Assembly (NCBI RefSeq): GCF_000003605.2 | Contig: NW_003151264.1 | Coordinates: 126,069-190,068, forward strand | DNA from: Saccoglossus kowalevskii | Lineage: Eukaryota > Hemichordata > Enteropneusta > Harrimaniidae | Direction: 5' to 3' | DNA: 64,000 nucleotides | Shown here: positions 58,901 through 63,100 of the stretch, in pieces | Layout of the letters: each line of letters starts with the position of its first letter | Position numbering within the stretch: position 1 is the stretch's first letter | Position numbers and translations under genes: made by a program | Notes under the pieces: generated by a model | Databases searched by the model: none | Told to the model about the DNA's origin: nothing | The model's input: only the letters and a program-made list of their open reading frames with translations

Positions 58901-61353
58901 AACACCAACAACTGCTGTAAATGTAAACTTGAATGATAATAATTAAGTAATACCCCAGTCACTTCTGAAGCAAATCCGAGAATATCCGATGTATTTTTGT
59001 TTTTAAAAGTCAGTGTGATTATGTTATTCATTATAAGTTGTTTACTCAATAAATCTCTTCTTATGAATACATTTGAATTGTTTGACTGCCCTCATGTGTA
59101 GCCTTTTTCAGTAACTGTTGAGATCTGGTGTGACGTTGATTCTACCACATGAGCATGAACAAAACGCATGCACTTACGTAAATGTCTATGGTTGAAATAA
59201 TTCAATAAATGCAATACGATATTTAAATTGCTATGCGTTAGCTGCACATAAAACGTGATCATTTTAAAATTCTTTTTTTGTGTCCTTGTTGCATTTATAA
59301 ATTTTGACACTGAGAACACCGGTGCCAGTTGTCAATTCATCGCATCAACATGTGTGATCTCAAGATCTCGCAATTACTTGAAAAAACAAAGATTTGCTAC
59401 ATGTAAAACAACATACCGTTACTAACACTCTTAACTCTCTCCTTCTTTTCCTATTGCTGCCATGCTGCTTTGATCCTAAAAAAACATGTTATTTTTGCAA
59501 ATAAAACACATAAATATAAACAGCACCCACCCAGCCGCCGAAAGATGTAGATGGGTATACTAACAGCGGTAACCCAGTGTGGGAACTGTAATAGTGTGAG
59601 CGGGTAAAAGTATTTACTCTATGTGTAATTCAATGTCATACTTATATATATATTTATGTAATCAATCCATATCCGTAGATTGTATCACACAGCATGTTAT
59701 TGTTTAAGATATTATTTTTTTCCTTTTTTCTAGGAATGTCAGTAATATTTATGTTTTCATTAACATCCATCTATGCATGCATCCATGCATTTGCAGACTT
59801 TTCTTTGCAGCTAGGATGGGACGTCGTTGTTGGTGTAATAGGAGATTTCTTTTGTTGATTTTGTCTTGCAAGCTTTTATAAATGTTTATGCACAGTGTTT
59901 TTTTGTATATCTGTTATGTTTCTGATGTTTACCATTATTAAGGCTTCTGTAATTTGCTTTTATATTTCCCTATTTGACACACGATGAGAAATAGTTCATA
60001 AGATTAAGTCAACAATTTCCTTTCTCTGTTCATAGTTGTATTAGCTTTAGTTCTCTTAATTTTTTGCCTCACTTGGTGAGGTAGACAACAAAAAATGAGA
60101 AAACATGAGAAACATAACAGATGTTACTTTCATCATTATTGTCTTCAACCATGTGAACATTGTCAGTTGTTTCCATGATCGGTATTGTGAAGGACATAAG
60201 TCTTGCTTATATGATCAACATTGTAAAGAAGTGTTACGTCAGGACATCAGACTGTACAAATAGTAGTTTTCATTTCATCGTATCAGTATTTCATTGGTGA
60301 AAAGCATGTCAAAGCTTGTTTGTTTTTTTATCTAACGAGGACACATGGTTGAAGTTTCCGTAAATCACATGAATATTGGAATTTTTGAAATTTATTTATT
60401 TAAAAAATAAACTGGTCATATGTCAAATTCATCAAACCATTTTAAAAAATGGCTTCCAGTGTGCTATTAGCATATTGAAAGTCATAATGGTTTAGTTTCT
60501 ACTTCTGTAATTCAAGTGATGGTCTAAAAAAATGGCATTTCAAGAAGATTTCCAATTTCATGTTGATGATGTTTGTTTATATGATAATGATAAAAAAATG
60601 TTTCTTGGATAATTTATGCATGCTTCCACATTCAATCTTGACGTTTATTCATCACGTGTCTTCATTCCAGGCTACCACTGGGACTGCACAGACTGGATGC
60701 CACCAGAAAACCTGCCAGATATTTCCGAATTACCACAGTATGAGGTACCAGACTCTCCAACAAATAGTAACGGGACAAATACAAATGATTTCATTATTGA
60801 AGATGAGTATGTAGGAGAGGATACAGACTATCCTGAGGACCCGAGTGATATTCAGTACCCTCATAACATAGATGACTTTCAAAGACAATTAGAGAACTAT
60901 CCTCCTCCTCCTCCACCGCCACCTCCCCCTCAACATCCAGAGGAAGGGAGTCAATATGGTAGCTATCAGCACAAAGAAAACTTATACAAGCAACATCCCA
61001 GCCATTATTTACCACATCATAGTTATAGTAATTCACAGACATCCCAGGATATGTACGGTAGTGGACTAGACATGTACGGCCCTGCACCACGTTACCACAA
61101 TAACGTAGCAGGACCACAAGATGAAATTCCTATGGCCGATGAAGATGAGTACGACGATGGTAGCGAATACAATGCGGACTGTGAGCACTCAGTGTCCAAC
61201 CTGGACAACCTGTCAATCTCTGTGTACTCCACAAACGCTTCATGCTCAGACGTTTCGGCTCTTTACGAGCCGGATTCCGAGATGGGTTTAAGTGATTATG
61301 AGAGTGGAGATGACAACCTTTCCCATCTGTCCACTTTGCACACTGAGGTTTGA
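10860..61353 (+). CDS. FAT1-like: FAT1/2/3-type atypical cadherin, 5'-truncated by window, about 25 constitutive exons
   Basis: Giant single-pass membrane protocadherin. Fat cadherins mediate cell contact and act on actin organisation, planar polarity and growth control. Joining exons 10860-11174 through 60671-61353 at GT-AG sites keeps one open frame: 3,538 residues plus a partial first glycine. Order: end of one cadherin repeat, 24 full repeats (residues 1 to about 2550), Fat-specific region, EGF1 (about 2714-2748), one LamG (about 2750-2910), EGF2-5 (about 2915-3080), transmembrane helix 3096-3116, cytoplasmic tail 3117-3538 ending HTEV. One LamG and five EGFs fit FAT1/2/3 rather than FAT4 (two LamG); no GPS/7TM excludes Celsr. 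Family members are about 4,500 residues with 34 repeats, so roughly nine repeats and the signal peptide lie upstream. As recalled, the order and wording follow human FAT1/FAT3 collinearly. No start codon or promoter is in the window. Whether this is a pre-duplication single orthologue cannot be told here. Confidence 0.96.
18371..18410 (+). repeat. Short dispersed repeat, second copy of 2754-2795
   Basis: Both sites share a near-identical run of about 40 bp that includes 'gtc(t/c)gggaagca(g/a)aatatgg'. They sit in two different introns in the same orientation. Too short to classify. Confidence 0.5.
18515..18660 (+). repeat. Local duplication, copy 1
   Basis: Shares tgccttgttatctaccatc, catggaacaag-type and 'gcagacagtggccctaggct' blocks in the same order with 19288-19500. 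The second copy has an extra insertion of about 60 bp in the middle. Non-coding. Confidence 0.65.
19288..19500 (+). repeat. Local duplication, copy 2
   Basis: Direct-repeat partner of 18515-18660, about 0.8 kb away. The 3' block (gcagacagtggccctaggct, then gacatttagataa) is almost identical. Could be two copies of a dispersed element rather than a segmental duplication. Confidence 0.65.
21289..21350 (+). CDS. FAT1-like: Exon 2: 62-base exon inside a cadherin repeat
   Basis: Phase 1 in, phase 0 out; acceptor tttctttcag, donor gtatgc. Translates as [20 protein letters not shown] followed by E, which joins exon 1 (..DENTG) to exon 3 (ITVSDNG..) without a break. It carries the LDRE calcium-ligand motif. 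Very small and isolated by introns of 10.1 and 15.2 kb. Confidence 0.93.
22779..22963. mobile_element. MITE-like element, family 2
   Basis: 185 bp with terminal inverted repeats of about 24 bp: left taccgtaaaatctgtattag, right end reverse-complemented tactgtaaaatgcttattaa. 'aatagaagt' words recur inside. No open frame. Related but diverged elements appear at 25964-26100 and 26863-26989. Confidence 0.6.
25964..26100. mobile_element. Probable family 2 MITE, degraded
   Basis: Left end tactgtatttactctattag and an interior like that of 26863-26989 (taatagac, gtgcac/tgcactt words). The right end is only a weak inverted match, so boundaries are approximate. Confidence 0.4.
26441..26653 (+). mobile_element. 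MITE-like element, family 1, copy B
   Basis: 213 bp, same orientation and ends as copy A at 683-894 (left tactgtaaatactttatttt, right gaaatattttacagta). The interior shares gatttttgacaagtt, aatgtaaaatata and 'gcgaaaattaatt' blocks. Confidence 0.75.
26863..26989. mobile_element. Short family 2 MITE-like element
   Basis: 127 bp between tactgtatttgtc at 26863 and gagcaaatacagt ending 26989, which are inverted copies of each other. No coding capacity. Confidence 0.45.
29960..30780 (+). repeat. Second cluster of the 'tggccgactgg'-type repeat with CG/TG-rich leader
   Basis: Begins with a leader (gtctccgttcggacgcagtc) and a (TG/CG)n tract at 30011-30080. Degenerate units follow with cores near 30190, 30390, 30527 and 30657 (for example caaaatggctgactggtagc). 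Same orientation as the 9905-10680 cluster. The open frames on both strands here come from the simple repeat. Confidence 0.7.
31954..31969. repeat. Poly-C run, 16 bases
   Basis: Uninterrupted C run in intron 2. Likely length-variable, and could be an assembly-sensitive spot. Confidence 0.85.
36588..36905 (+). CDS. FAT1-like: Exon 3: cadherin repeat, calcium motif DDLNDNDP
   Basis: 106 codons, phase 0 at both ends; acceptor ttttcag, donor gtaagt. Encodes the end of one repeat ([15 protein letters not shown]) and most of the next ([23 protein letters not shown]) up to VYDLL. The 5' and 3' introns cut the same strand position (SL-E/ITV and DLL/LEV), so this is again one repeat in permuted form. 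Confidence 0.95.
36906..37470 (+). other. Intron 3, 565 bp
   Basis: Ordinary AT-rich intron, donor gtaagt, acceptor ctttgtttag. Nothing else seen. Confidence 0.85.
37471..37696 (+). CDS. FAT1-like: Exon 4: cadherin repeat end with degenerate linker and next repeat start
   Basis: 75 codons plus one base (phase 0 in, 1 out; donor gtaagt after ATA A). It finishes the exon 3 repeat with VVDNG, but the usual D-x-N-D-N-x-P linker is replaced by [11 protein letters not shown], so calcium ligands are missing there. It then starts a repeat containing HVQVMESDP. Human FAT1 has a similarly ligand-free linker at this position, as recalled. Confidence 0.93.
37697..38290 (+). other. Intron 4, 594 bp, with AG microsatellite
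   Basis: Donor gtaagt, acceptor gtatttacag. Contains an (AG)27 tract at 37847-37900; otherwise unremarkable. Confidence 0.85.
37847..37900. repeat. (AG)n microsatellite, about 27 units
   Basis: Perfect AG dinucleotide run, 54 bases, 150 bp downstream of the exon 4 donor. It creates an artefactual RE-repeat open frame. Confidence 0.95.
38291..38430 (+). CDS. FAT1-like: Exon 5: interior of a divergent cadherin repeat
   Basis: 2 + 138 bases, phase 1 in, 0 out; donor gtaaac. Codes [20 protein letters not shown] and then [19 protein letters not shown] Trp-Glu pair replaces the usual R-E in LDRE, as expected for a weak-calcium repeat. Joins exon 6 [13 protein letters not shown]. Confidence 0.93.
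38727..39213 (+). CDS. FAT1-like: Exon 6: two cadherin repeats (DTNDNRP, DSNDHKP)
   Basis: 162 codons plus one base; phase 0 in, 1 out; acceptor ttgcag, donor gtaagt. Encodes linker DTNDNRP, a whole repeat ([44 protein letters not shown]) and the first half of the next up to LVYSIESG. The preceding 296-bp intron 5 shows nothing. Confidence 0.95.
40041..40178. repeat. Minisatellite, about 24-bp period
   Basis: About five imperfect units built on ccataggtgttacacatgtt. Intron 6. Confidence 0.7.
40280..40460 (+). repeat. Solo truncated copy of 'tggccgactgg' repeat
   Basis: Contains cagattcaaaatggccgact followed by a 'gccatatgtctaa' block, matching units at 9905-10680 and 29960-30780 in the same orientation. 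Confidence 0.55.
42132..42156. repeat. (CCT)8 microsatellite
   Basis: Pure CCT repeat in intron 6, 630 bp upstream of the exon 7 acceptor. Confidence 0.85.
42789..44293 (+). CDS. FAT1-like: Exon 7: large exon with five cadherin repeat linkers
   Basis: 501 codons, phase 1 in, 0 out; acceptor ccacccag, donor gtgaga. Linkers in order: TISNNAP (degenerate), DKNDNAP, DVNDSPP, KQTSESG (degenerate) and DINDNAP. Marker strings [33 protein letters not shown] and LPYFAVVQV match the FAT1 repeat order as I recall it. Ends in DVVRK just before the V-E-A-I-D strand of the next exon. Longest exon of the window. Confidence 0.96.
44294..44961 (+). other. Intron 7, 668 bp, carrying a MITE
   Basis: A family 1 MITE occupies 44606-44817; the rest is AT-rich with no coding signal. 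Acceptor gtcttactcag. Confidence 0.85.
44606..44817 (-). mobile_element. MITE-like element, family 1, copy C (inverted)
   Basis: 212 bp, opposite orientation to copies A and B. It ends gcgaaaataaagtattccac then agta and begins tactgtagaatactttattt. Sits wholly within a short intron without disrupting splice sites. Confidence 0.75.
44962..45139 (+). CDS. FAT1-like: Exon 8: cadherin repeat body
   Basis: 59 codons plus one base, phase 0 in, 1 out; donor gtagga. Codes [20 protein letters not shown], then HFDVNSNTG, an altered LDRE (ELDPIVQN) and ATDKG split by the intron. Joins the repeat begun in exon 7. Confidence 0.94.
45140..45613 (+). other. Intron 8, 474 bp
   Basis: AT-rich, no coding or repeat signal seen. 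Acceptor cttcctag. Confidence 0.85.
45614..45835 (+). CDS. FAT1-like: Exon 9: repeat end with ligand-free linker MNKAMP and next repeat start
   Basis: Phase 1-1, 222 bases; donor gtatgt. The linker [19 protein letters not shown] lacks the D-x-N-D-N-x-P calcium ligands; human FAT1 carries an almost identical MNKAMP-type linker there, as recalled. Ends ..FAIDHNSG at the recurring x-x-G split-glycine position. The following intron 9 (184 bp) shows nothing. Confidence 0.94.
46020..46649 (+). CDS. FAT1-like: Exon 10: two cadherin linkers (DINDIPP, DLNDNPP)
   Basis: Phase 1-1, 630 bases; acceptor cttttacag, donor gtatac. Encodes the end of one repeat ([22 protein letters not shown]), linker DINDIPP, one whole repeat ([41 protein letters not shown]), linker DLNDNPP, and the start of the next to VIDSATG. 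Confidence 0.95.
46650..46958 (+). other. Intron 10, 309 bp
   Basis: Open for 43 codons after the donor, but this is unlike cadherin. Acceptor tatttcag. Nothing else seen. Confidence 0.85.
46959..47264 (+). CDS. FAT1-like: Exon 11: cadherin repeat with ligand-free linker VNHYSP
   Basis: Phase 1-1, 306 bases; donor gtaagt. Lacks LDRE ([10 protein letters not shown] instead) and has linker VNHYSPWF in place of D-x-N-D-N-x-P. It then starts a normal repeat ([27 protein letters not shown]) to FTIDPESG. Human FAT1 has a similarly abnormal repeat here, as recalled. Confidence 0.94.
47265..47582 (+). other. Intron 11, 318 bp
   Basis: AT-rich, nothing notable. Acceptor gattttctatag. Confidence 0.85.
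47583..47942 (+). CDS. FAT1-like: Exon 12: cadherin linker DHNDNAP and next repeat body
   Basis: Phase 1-1, 360 bases; donor gtgaga. Codes [20 protein letters not shown] then DGGG, linker [11 protein letters not shown], and a repeat reading [16 protein letters not shown] with FTIDLLSG in place of F-x-I-D-x-x-T-G. Its last codon is split G/AA (Glu). Confidence 0.94.
47943..48490 (+). other. Intron 12, 548 bp
   Basis: The 48075-48265 part has several imperfect 'gttactgt(g/a)act' words in both orientations; otherwise unremarkable. Acceptor actatttcag. Confidence 0.75.
48491..49554 (+). CDS. FAT1-like: Exon 13: four cadherin linkers (GPNEYPP, DSNDNAP, DYNDSPP, DANDNSP)
   Basis: 2 + 1062 bases, phase 1 in, 0 out; donor gtcagt. 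The first linker ([11 protein letters not shown]) is ligand-free; the next three are DSNDNAP, DYNDSPP and DANDNSP. Two complete LDRE-bearing repeats are seen ([22 protein letters not shown]). It ends NSPQCQQ; the C next to the linker is also present in FAT1, as recalled. Confidence 0.96.
49555..49977 (+). other. Intron 13, 423 bp
   Basis: AT-rich; 'cacatctccagtagaat' recalls family 2 MITE wording but no element can be bounded. Acceptor atgttttacag. Confidence 0.8.
49978..50131 (+). CDS. FAT1-like: Exon 14: first half of a cadherin repeat
   Basis: 51 codons plus one base, phase 0 in, 1 out; donor gtatga. Codes [20 protein letters not shown], then [14 protein letters not shown] and FSMNPKTG. 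Confidence 0.93.
50132..50533 (+). other. Intron 14, 402 bp
   Basis: Nothing beyond AT-rich sequence. Acceptor tgtctatctctag. Confidence 0.85.
50534..50767 (+). CDS. FAT1-like: Exon 15: cadherin repeat end, linker DVNDNPP
   Basis: Phase 1-1, 234 bases; donor gtattt. [20 protein letters not shown] (the GGGRxC signature is shared with FAT1, as recalled), linker DVNDNPPQF and the next repeat to ATDPDTG. The following intron 15 (183 bp) shows nothing. Confidence 0.94.
50951..51337 (+). CDS. FAT1-like: Exon 16: cadherin repeat, linker DEDDNPP
   Basis: Phase 1-1, 387 bases; acceptor ctgttacag, donor gtaagt. [33 protein letters not shown], linker DEDDNPPEF (D instead of N at the ND position), next repeat [20 protein letters not shown] to FRIDPKNG. 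Confidence 0.95.
51338..51748 (+). other. Intron 16, 411 bp
   Basis: No coding or repeat signal. Acceptor tttctcccatag. Confidence 0.85.
51749..51963 (+). CDS. FAT1-like: Exon 17: cadherin repeat end, linker DANDNSP
   Basis: Phase 1 in, 0 out, 215 bases; donor gtaact. [20 protein letters not shown], linker DANDNSPIF, then [13 protein letters not shown]. The donor cuts just before V-x-A-x-D, the same place as the exon 7/8 junction. The following intron 17 is 152 bp and shows nothing. Confidence 0.94.
52116..52253 (+). CDS. FAT1-like: Exon 18: cadherin repeat core, 46 codons
   Basis: Phase 0-0; acceptor tattctag, donor gtgagt. [28 protein letters not shown], ending LDREQ. The following intron 18 is 250 bp with no signal. 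Confidence 0.94.
52504..52647 (+). CDS. FAT1-like: Exon 19: cadherin repeat end, linker DINDNPP
   Basis: 48 codons, phase 0-0; acceptor tatacatag, donor gtaagt. [17 protein letters not shown] (the ATG is internal), linker [19 protein letters not shown]. Confidence 0.94.
52648..52952 (+). other. Intron 19, 305 bp
   Basis: Contains, in another frame at about 52883-52930, a short cadherin-like string ([14 protein letters not shown]) with no usable splice sites. Acceptor attgtgttacag. Confidence 0.75.
52953..53967 (+). CDS. FAT1-like: Exon 20: last two cadherin repeats and Fat-specific membrane-proximal region
   Basis: 338 codons plus one base, phase 0 in, 1 out; donor gtaagt. The penultimate repeat (EDTEIN.., ILRPMIRF) ends in the ligand-free linker ISKHPPV. 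The last repeat has [20 protein letters not shown]. From about 53510 a non-cadherin region follows ([29 protein letters not shown], then a cysteine group [14 protein letters not shown] and YTCVCKEK) that is typical of Fat proteins between the cadherins and the first EGF. Confidence 0.96.
54201..54347 (+). CDS. FAT1-like: Exon 21: EGF-like domain 1
   Basis: Phase 1-1, 147 bases; acceptor tttttgtag, donor gtaagt. After [14 protein letters not shown] comes an EGF with six cysteines (CDNDPC, MIC, YSCVC, DDDC). Symmetric single-domain exon upstream of LamG, as in FAT1. The preceding intron 20 is 233 bp and shows nothing. Confidence 0.94.
54348..54687 (+). other. Intron 21, 340 bp
   Basis: The reading frame stays open past the donor by chance (about 90 codons), but the translation is not EGF- or LamG-like. 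Acceptor tttttttccag. Confidence 0.85.
54688..54851 (+). CDS. FAT1-like: Exon 22: laminin-G domain, first part
   Basis: Phase 1 in, 0 out, 164 bases; donor gtaagt. [36 protein letters not shown]: the LamG start pattern (hydrophobic-F-x-G-x-S-Y, R-T-x-x-x-x-G-x-I-M-Y). Confidence 0.94.
54852..55173 (+). other. Intron 22, 322 bp
   Basis: No coding or repeat signal. Acceptor tttctatttctag. Confidence 0.85.
55174..56545 (+). CDS. FAT1-like: Exon 23: LamG end, EGF2-5, transmembrane helix, juxtamembrane tail
   Basis: 457 codons plus one base, phase 0 in, 1 out; donor gtaagt. LamG completes with [30 protein letters not shown] and [14 protein letters not shown] basic RRRR run at 55408-55419 lies in a LamG loop. 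Four EGFs follow, each with six cysteines; the last begins DINEC with GGFTC, a calcium-binding type. The membrane helix is encoded by 56050-56112 ([20 protein letters not shown] then C), with a stop-transfer stretch [15 protein letters not shown]. The tail has [37 protein letters not shown] and WDF, all recognisable FAT1/FAT3 tail motifs. Confidence 0.97.
56546..57003 (+). other. Intron 23, 458 bp
   Basis: Frame open for 45 codons beyond the donor, then stop; no family similarity, so treated as intron. Acceptor tttactttcccag. Confidence 0.85.
57004..57156 (+). CDS. FAT1-like: Exon 24: cytoplasmic tail, SLSSLQSEN motif
   Basis: Phase 1-1, 153 bases; donor gtaaaa. Codes [12 protein letters not shown], then [18 protein letters not shown]. 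The SLSS(F/L)QSE string precedes YHWD directly in FAT1, which marks exon 60671-61353 as the constitutive partner of this exon. Confidence 0.93.
57157..57974 (+). other. Intron 24, 818 bp
   Basis: AT-rich, with an 18-base A run at 57923-57940, then a branch-point-like cactaac and a pyrimidine-rich tract before the ttgtccag acceptor. No other exon seen. Confidence 0.8.
57975..58744 (+). CDS. FAT1-like: Exon 25: large alternative (cassette or terminal) cytoplasmic exon
   Basis: The frame is open in phase 1 for 255 codons plus the stop at 58742-58744. Read as a cassette it ends at CCT G/gttagc (58739; 765 bases, weak donor) or AAA C/gtaaaa (58727; 753 bases). Both are phase 1 and join the last exon in frame. 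Read through, it stops one codon after CCT and gives a tail ending KRKNPG without the PDZ ligand. Composition is acidic and Ser/Asn-rich, as in intrinsically disordered tails. Visible motifs: KCVRF (fits the RVxF phosphatase-1 docking pattern), [29 protein letters not shown] (casein kinase 2-like) and a basic HKKRK end. I recognise no family. The sustained frame, good acceptor and codon-like composition argue for coding; use in mRNA is unproven. Confidence 0.75.
58745..60670 (+). other. Intron 25, 1.9 kb, with candidate mini-exon
   Basis: Mostly AT-rich and non-coding, except a GC-richer island at 59524-59591 described separately. Two aataaa words (59048-59053, 59204-59209) could serve a transcript ending in exon 25. 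The final acceptor is gtcttcattccag. Confidence 0.75.
59524..59591 (+). CDS. FAT1-like: Candidate alternative mini-exon of the cytoplasmic tail
   Basis: After an ag at 59522-59523, the phase 1 frame reads [16 protein letters not shown] donor GCG/gtaacc at 59568 gives a 45-base phase 1-1 exon that joins the YHWD exon in frame. Without that donor the frame runs seven more codons (..NPVWEL) to a TAA at 59589-59591, an alternative C-terminus of hydrophobic-x-hydrophobic type. The island is clearly GC-richer than the surrounding intron. The pyrimidine tract before the acceptor is poor, so this is a proposal. Confidence 0.45.
60671..61353 (+). CDS. FAT1-like: Exon 26: terminal cytoplasmic exon with C-terminal PDZ ligand HTEV
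   Basis: 2 + 681 bases including TGA; acceptor cttcattccag. Begins [37 protein letters not shown], matching the FAT1 YHWD..DWMP..LPDI..YEV block. Next are an acidic stretch, ten consecutive prolines after Tyr (60901-60930, a possible EVH1/SH3/WW ligand; FAT1 binds Ena/VASP through its tail), a Tyr/His-rich section, [25 protein letters not shown] and C-terminal LHTEV. HTEV is a class I PDZ ligand, identical to the human FAT1 end as recalled. Confidence 0.97.
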
Positions 61354-61538
61354 TTCACAGAGTATTGTAGATTCCTACCAAATTCTTACTCATTTACATA
61401 CAGGATATTTTAACTACGGTAGATAAAACTTAATGTTTTATGGATATTTGTCTTCTTGTTCTTCCAATGTGATGTCTCTACAGAATTTATTGTATATTGA
61501 GTTTTATGGATATTTGTTATATGTTGTCTTCTCATGTC

Positions 61539-61544
61539 AATAAA
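61539..61544 (+). terminator. FAT1-like: Polyadenylation signal AATAAA (proximal)
   Basis: Canonical hexamer 186 bases after the stop codon, followed by an A-rich stretch rather than a strong GT-rich element. Confidence 0.5.
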
Positions 61545-61928
61545 GTGAAAAAAGAAATTTTTGCTCTCAAATTGATTACACAGGAGATTGCCTTAAATGT
61601 TGAGAAGAGTTTCAATTGCCAAAAAAATCTTCCACATACTTAAGTGGTCTTTTCTTTTAATAGCTAGAATATCTTTCCCAGTTCAAACTTTTTTTTTTAA
61701 ATTTTAAGAACTTTTAGATCACAATTTAATTGGAAGATTTTAACCAATTGATTATTTAATTGAGAAAACCCCTTTTCCCAAAAATAGATTTCTACTCCCT
61801 CATTATTTACTTCAACTGTAAGTATGTATATATCTATATATGAAGGTAAAAATTGAACACTTGTCCCCTATTTTATTTTGTGCTTCCTTCCCTTGGATTA
61901 TAGTGTGATGTTCCAATCACTATGCATT

Positions 61929-61934
61929 AATAAA
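61929..61934 (+). terminator. FAT1-like: Polyadenylation signal AATAAA (second)
   Basis: Hexamer within cattaataaagac; downstream sequence is moderately GT-rich. Confidence 0.4.
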
Positions 61935-62250
61935 GACTATGCCATTGTATTAGAGGGAGCTGAAGCTGACAATTTGTCTCTGTTGACTGAGACTAGATTT
62001 GTTTTCTAAGGTGCTTAAATTCAATTTACTGTTACAAGTTATTTTTTTTAATTAATTTTTTCTGTCAGATGTATATGGAAACATATTTACTGCTCCAAAC
62101 TATGTTCAGGTGACTGTGAAATGCTACCCACATTGTACAGTGTCTTCTATTAAAAAAAATATGCATTCAGTGTTGGACTTTTATTTTGATGAACAGCGTG
62201 TTTACAATTGCAAATAGTAGGGGTGATATCTCATTTTAAGATCAGTTTGC

Positions 62251-62407
62251 AATTTGAGTATCCTTTCACAGTTCCCTAGGGGACCCAAATTTGAGTAGCC
62301 TTTCACAGTTTCCTAGGGGACCCAAATTTGAGTAGCCTTTCACAGTTTCCTAGGGGGACCTGAATTTCAGTAGCCTTTCACAGTTTCCTCGGGGACCTGA
62401 ATTTGAG
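62251..62407. repeat. 37-bp tandem repeat, four copies
   Basis: Units start at 62251, 62288, 62325 and 62363, with a partial fifth at 62400. Each carries agtagcctttcacagtttcc followed by taggggacc and a (c/t)(c/g)aaattt-type spacing. Lies between candidate polyadenylation sites, so it may be transcribed in the longer 3' UTR. Confidence 0.9.
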
Positions 62408-62728
62408 GAGTATTTAATATCTATAGCATTCACAGTATGATGTAATTTATTATAAACTTATAAAAAAACCTAAATGTATATGTGAAAGGTGTAAAACTAG
62501 CAATAGTTGTTTTATTTTTAGTGTTTCTAAGGCTTTTTTTTTGTTGAAACTTGACTTCAGAAGTCAAGTGCTGTAAAGTGTATCCGCTGCCTTTTGTGTA
62601 CAGAGATTTTATGTATCCGTAGTTGCTTTGTTATATATGTAATTAGTGAGTAGACAGCCCAGATGAGAAGAAATGCATTTTAAATATTTTAATTAAGGAG
62701 TATACCAAAATGAAAAAAAAATGTGTCC

Positions 62729-62734
62729 AATAAA
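62729..62734 (+). terminator. FAT1-like: Polyadenylation signal AATAAA (third)
   Basis: Hexamer in ccaataaatt, followed by A-rich sequence and then ttttggtgtg. Confidence 0.35.
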
Positions 62735-62884
62735 TTTAAAAAAAAGAAAATTGCCATTTTGGTGTGAAATAGATTTCCAATTTTCTTATTATCATGTTTA
62801 CTCCGTCAAATTTTATTGTGAAACATCTCTAGATAAAATTCTTCATCTGTGTTTTATTTACAGTTAGCGTGCTTGACAGAACTC

Positions 62885-62890
62885 AATAAA
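62885..62890 (+). terminator. FAT1-like: Polyadenylation signal AATAAA (distal)
   Basis: Hexamer followed within 30 bases by ttttattttgatgtttc, a plausible T/GT-rich downstream element. Confidence 0.45.
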
Positions 62891-63076
62891 ATAGTTTCAA
62901 TGAAAAGTTTTATTTTGATGTTTCACTCAAAAAACTATTCTACAAAATCCTTATTTTTAATTTTTAGCAGTTCTGAGATTGTTGAGTGAACAAAAGAGAA
63001 GTGATTCTGTAAATTTCAATGTTTAAATTACTTTTCACGTTATTGAAGTTATTTTGTCATTATTTTTTGTATCTTC

Positions 63077-63082
63077 AATAAA
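63077..63082 (+). terminator. FAT1-like: Polyadenylation signal AATAAA (most distal)
   Basis: Hexamer in ttcaataaaac; about 35 bases later comes tgctgtgtttattt, a good GT-rich element. Confidence 0.45.
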
Positions 63083-63100
63083 ACTTATAAAGTTGTATTT

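Larger units (their letters stand above)
61354..63100 (+). other. Probable 3' UTR
   Basis: Follows the TGA with no further coding signal. Contains canonical aataaa at 61539-61544, 61929-61934, 62729-62734, 62885-62890 and 63077-63082, several followed by GT/T-rich sequence, and a 37-bp tandem repeat. The actual end is not determinable from sequence; the first or the last sites are equally plausible. Confidence 0.6.

Noticed and set aside
59791-59840. Possible mini-exon between tttgcag and gtgtaa
   Set aside because: Would end in phase 2 and break the frame into the last exon.
10860-61353. FAT4/Dachsous/Celsr identity for the cadherin gene
   Set aside because: FAT4 has two LamG domains and a different tail; Dachsous lacks LamG and EGFs; Celsr has GPS and seven membrane helices. 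Here there is one LamG, five EGFs and a tail ending HTEV.
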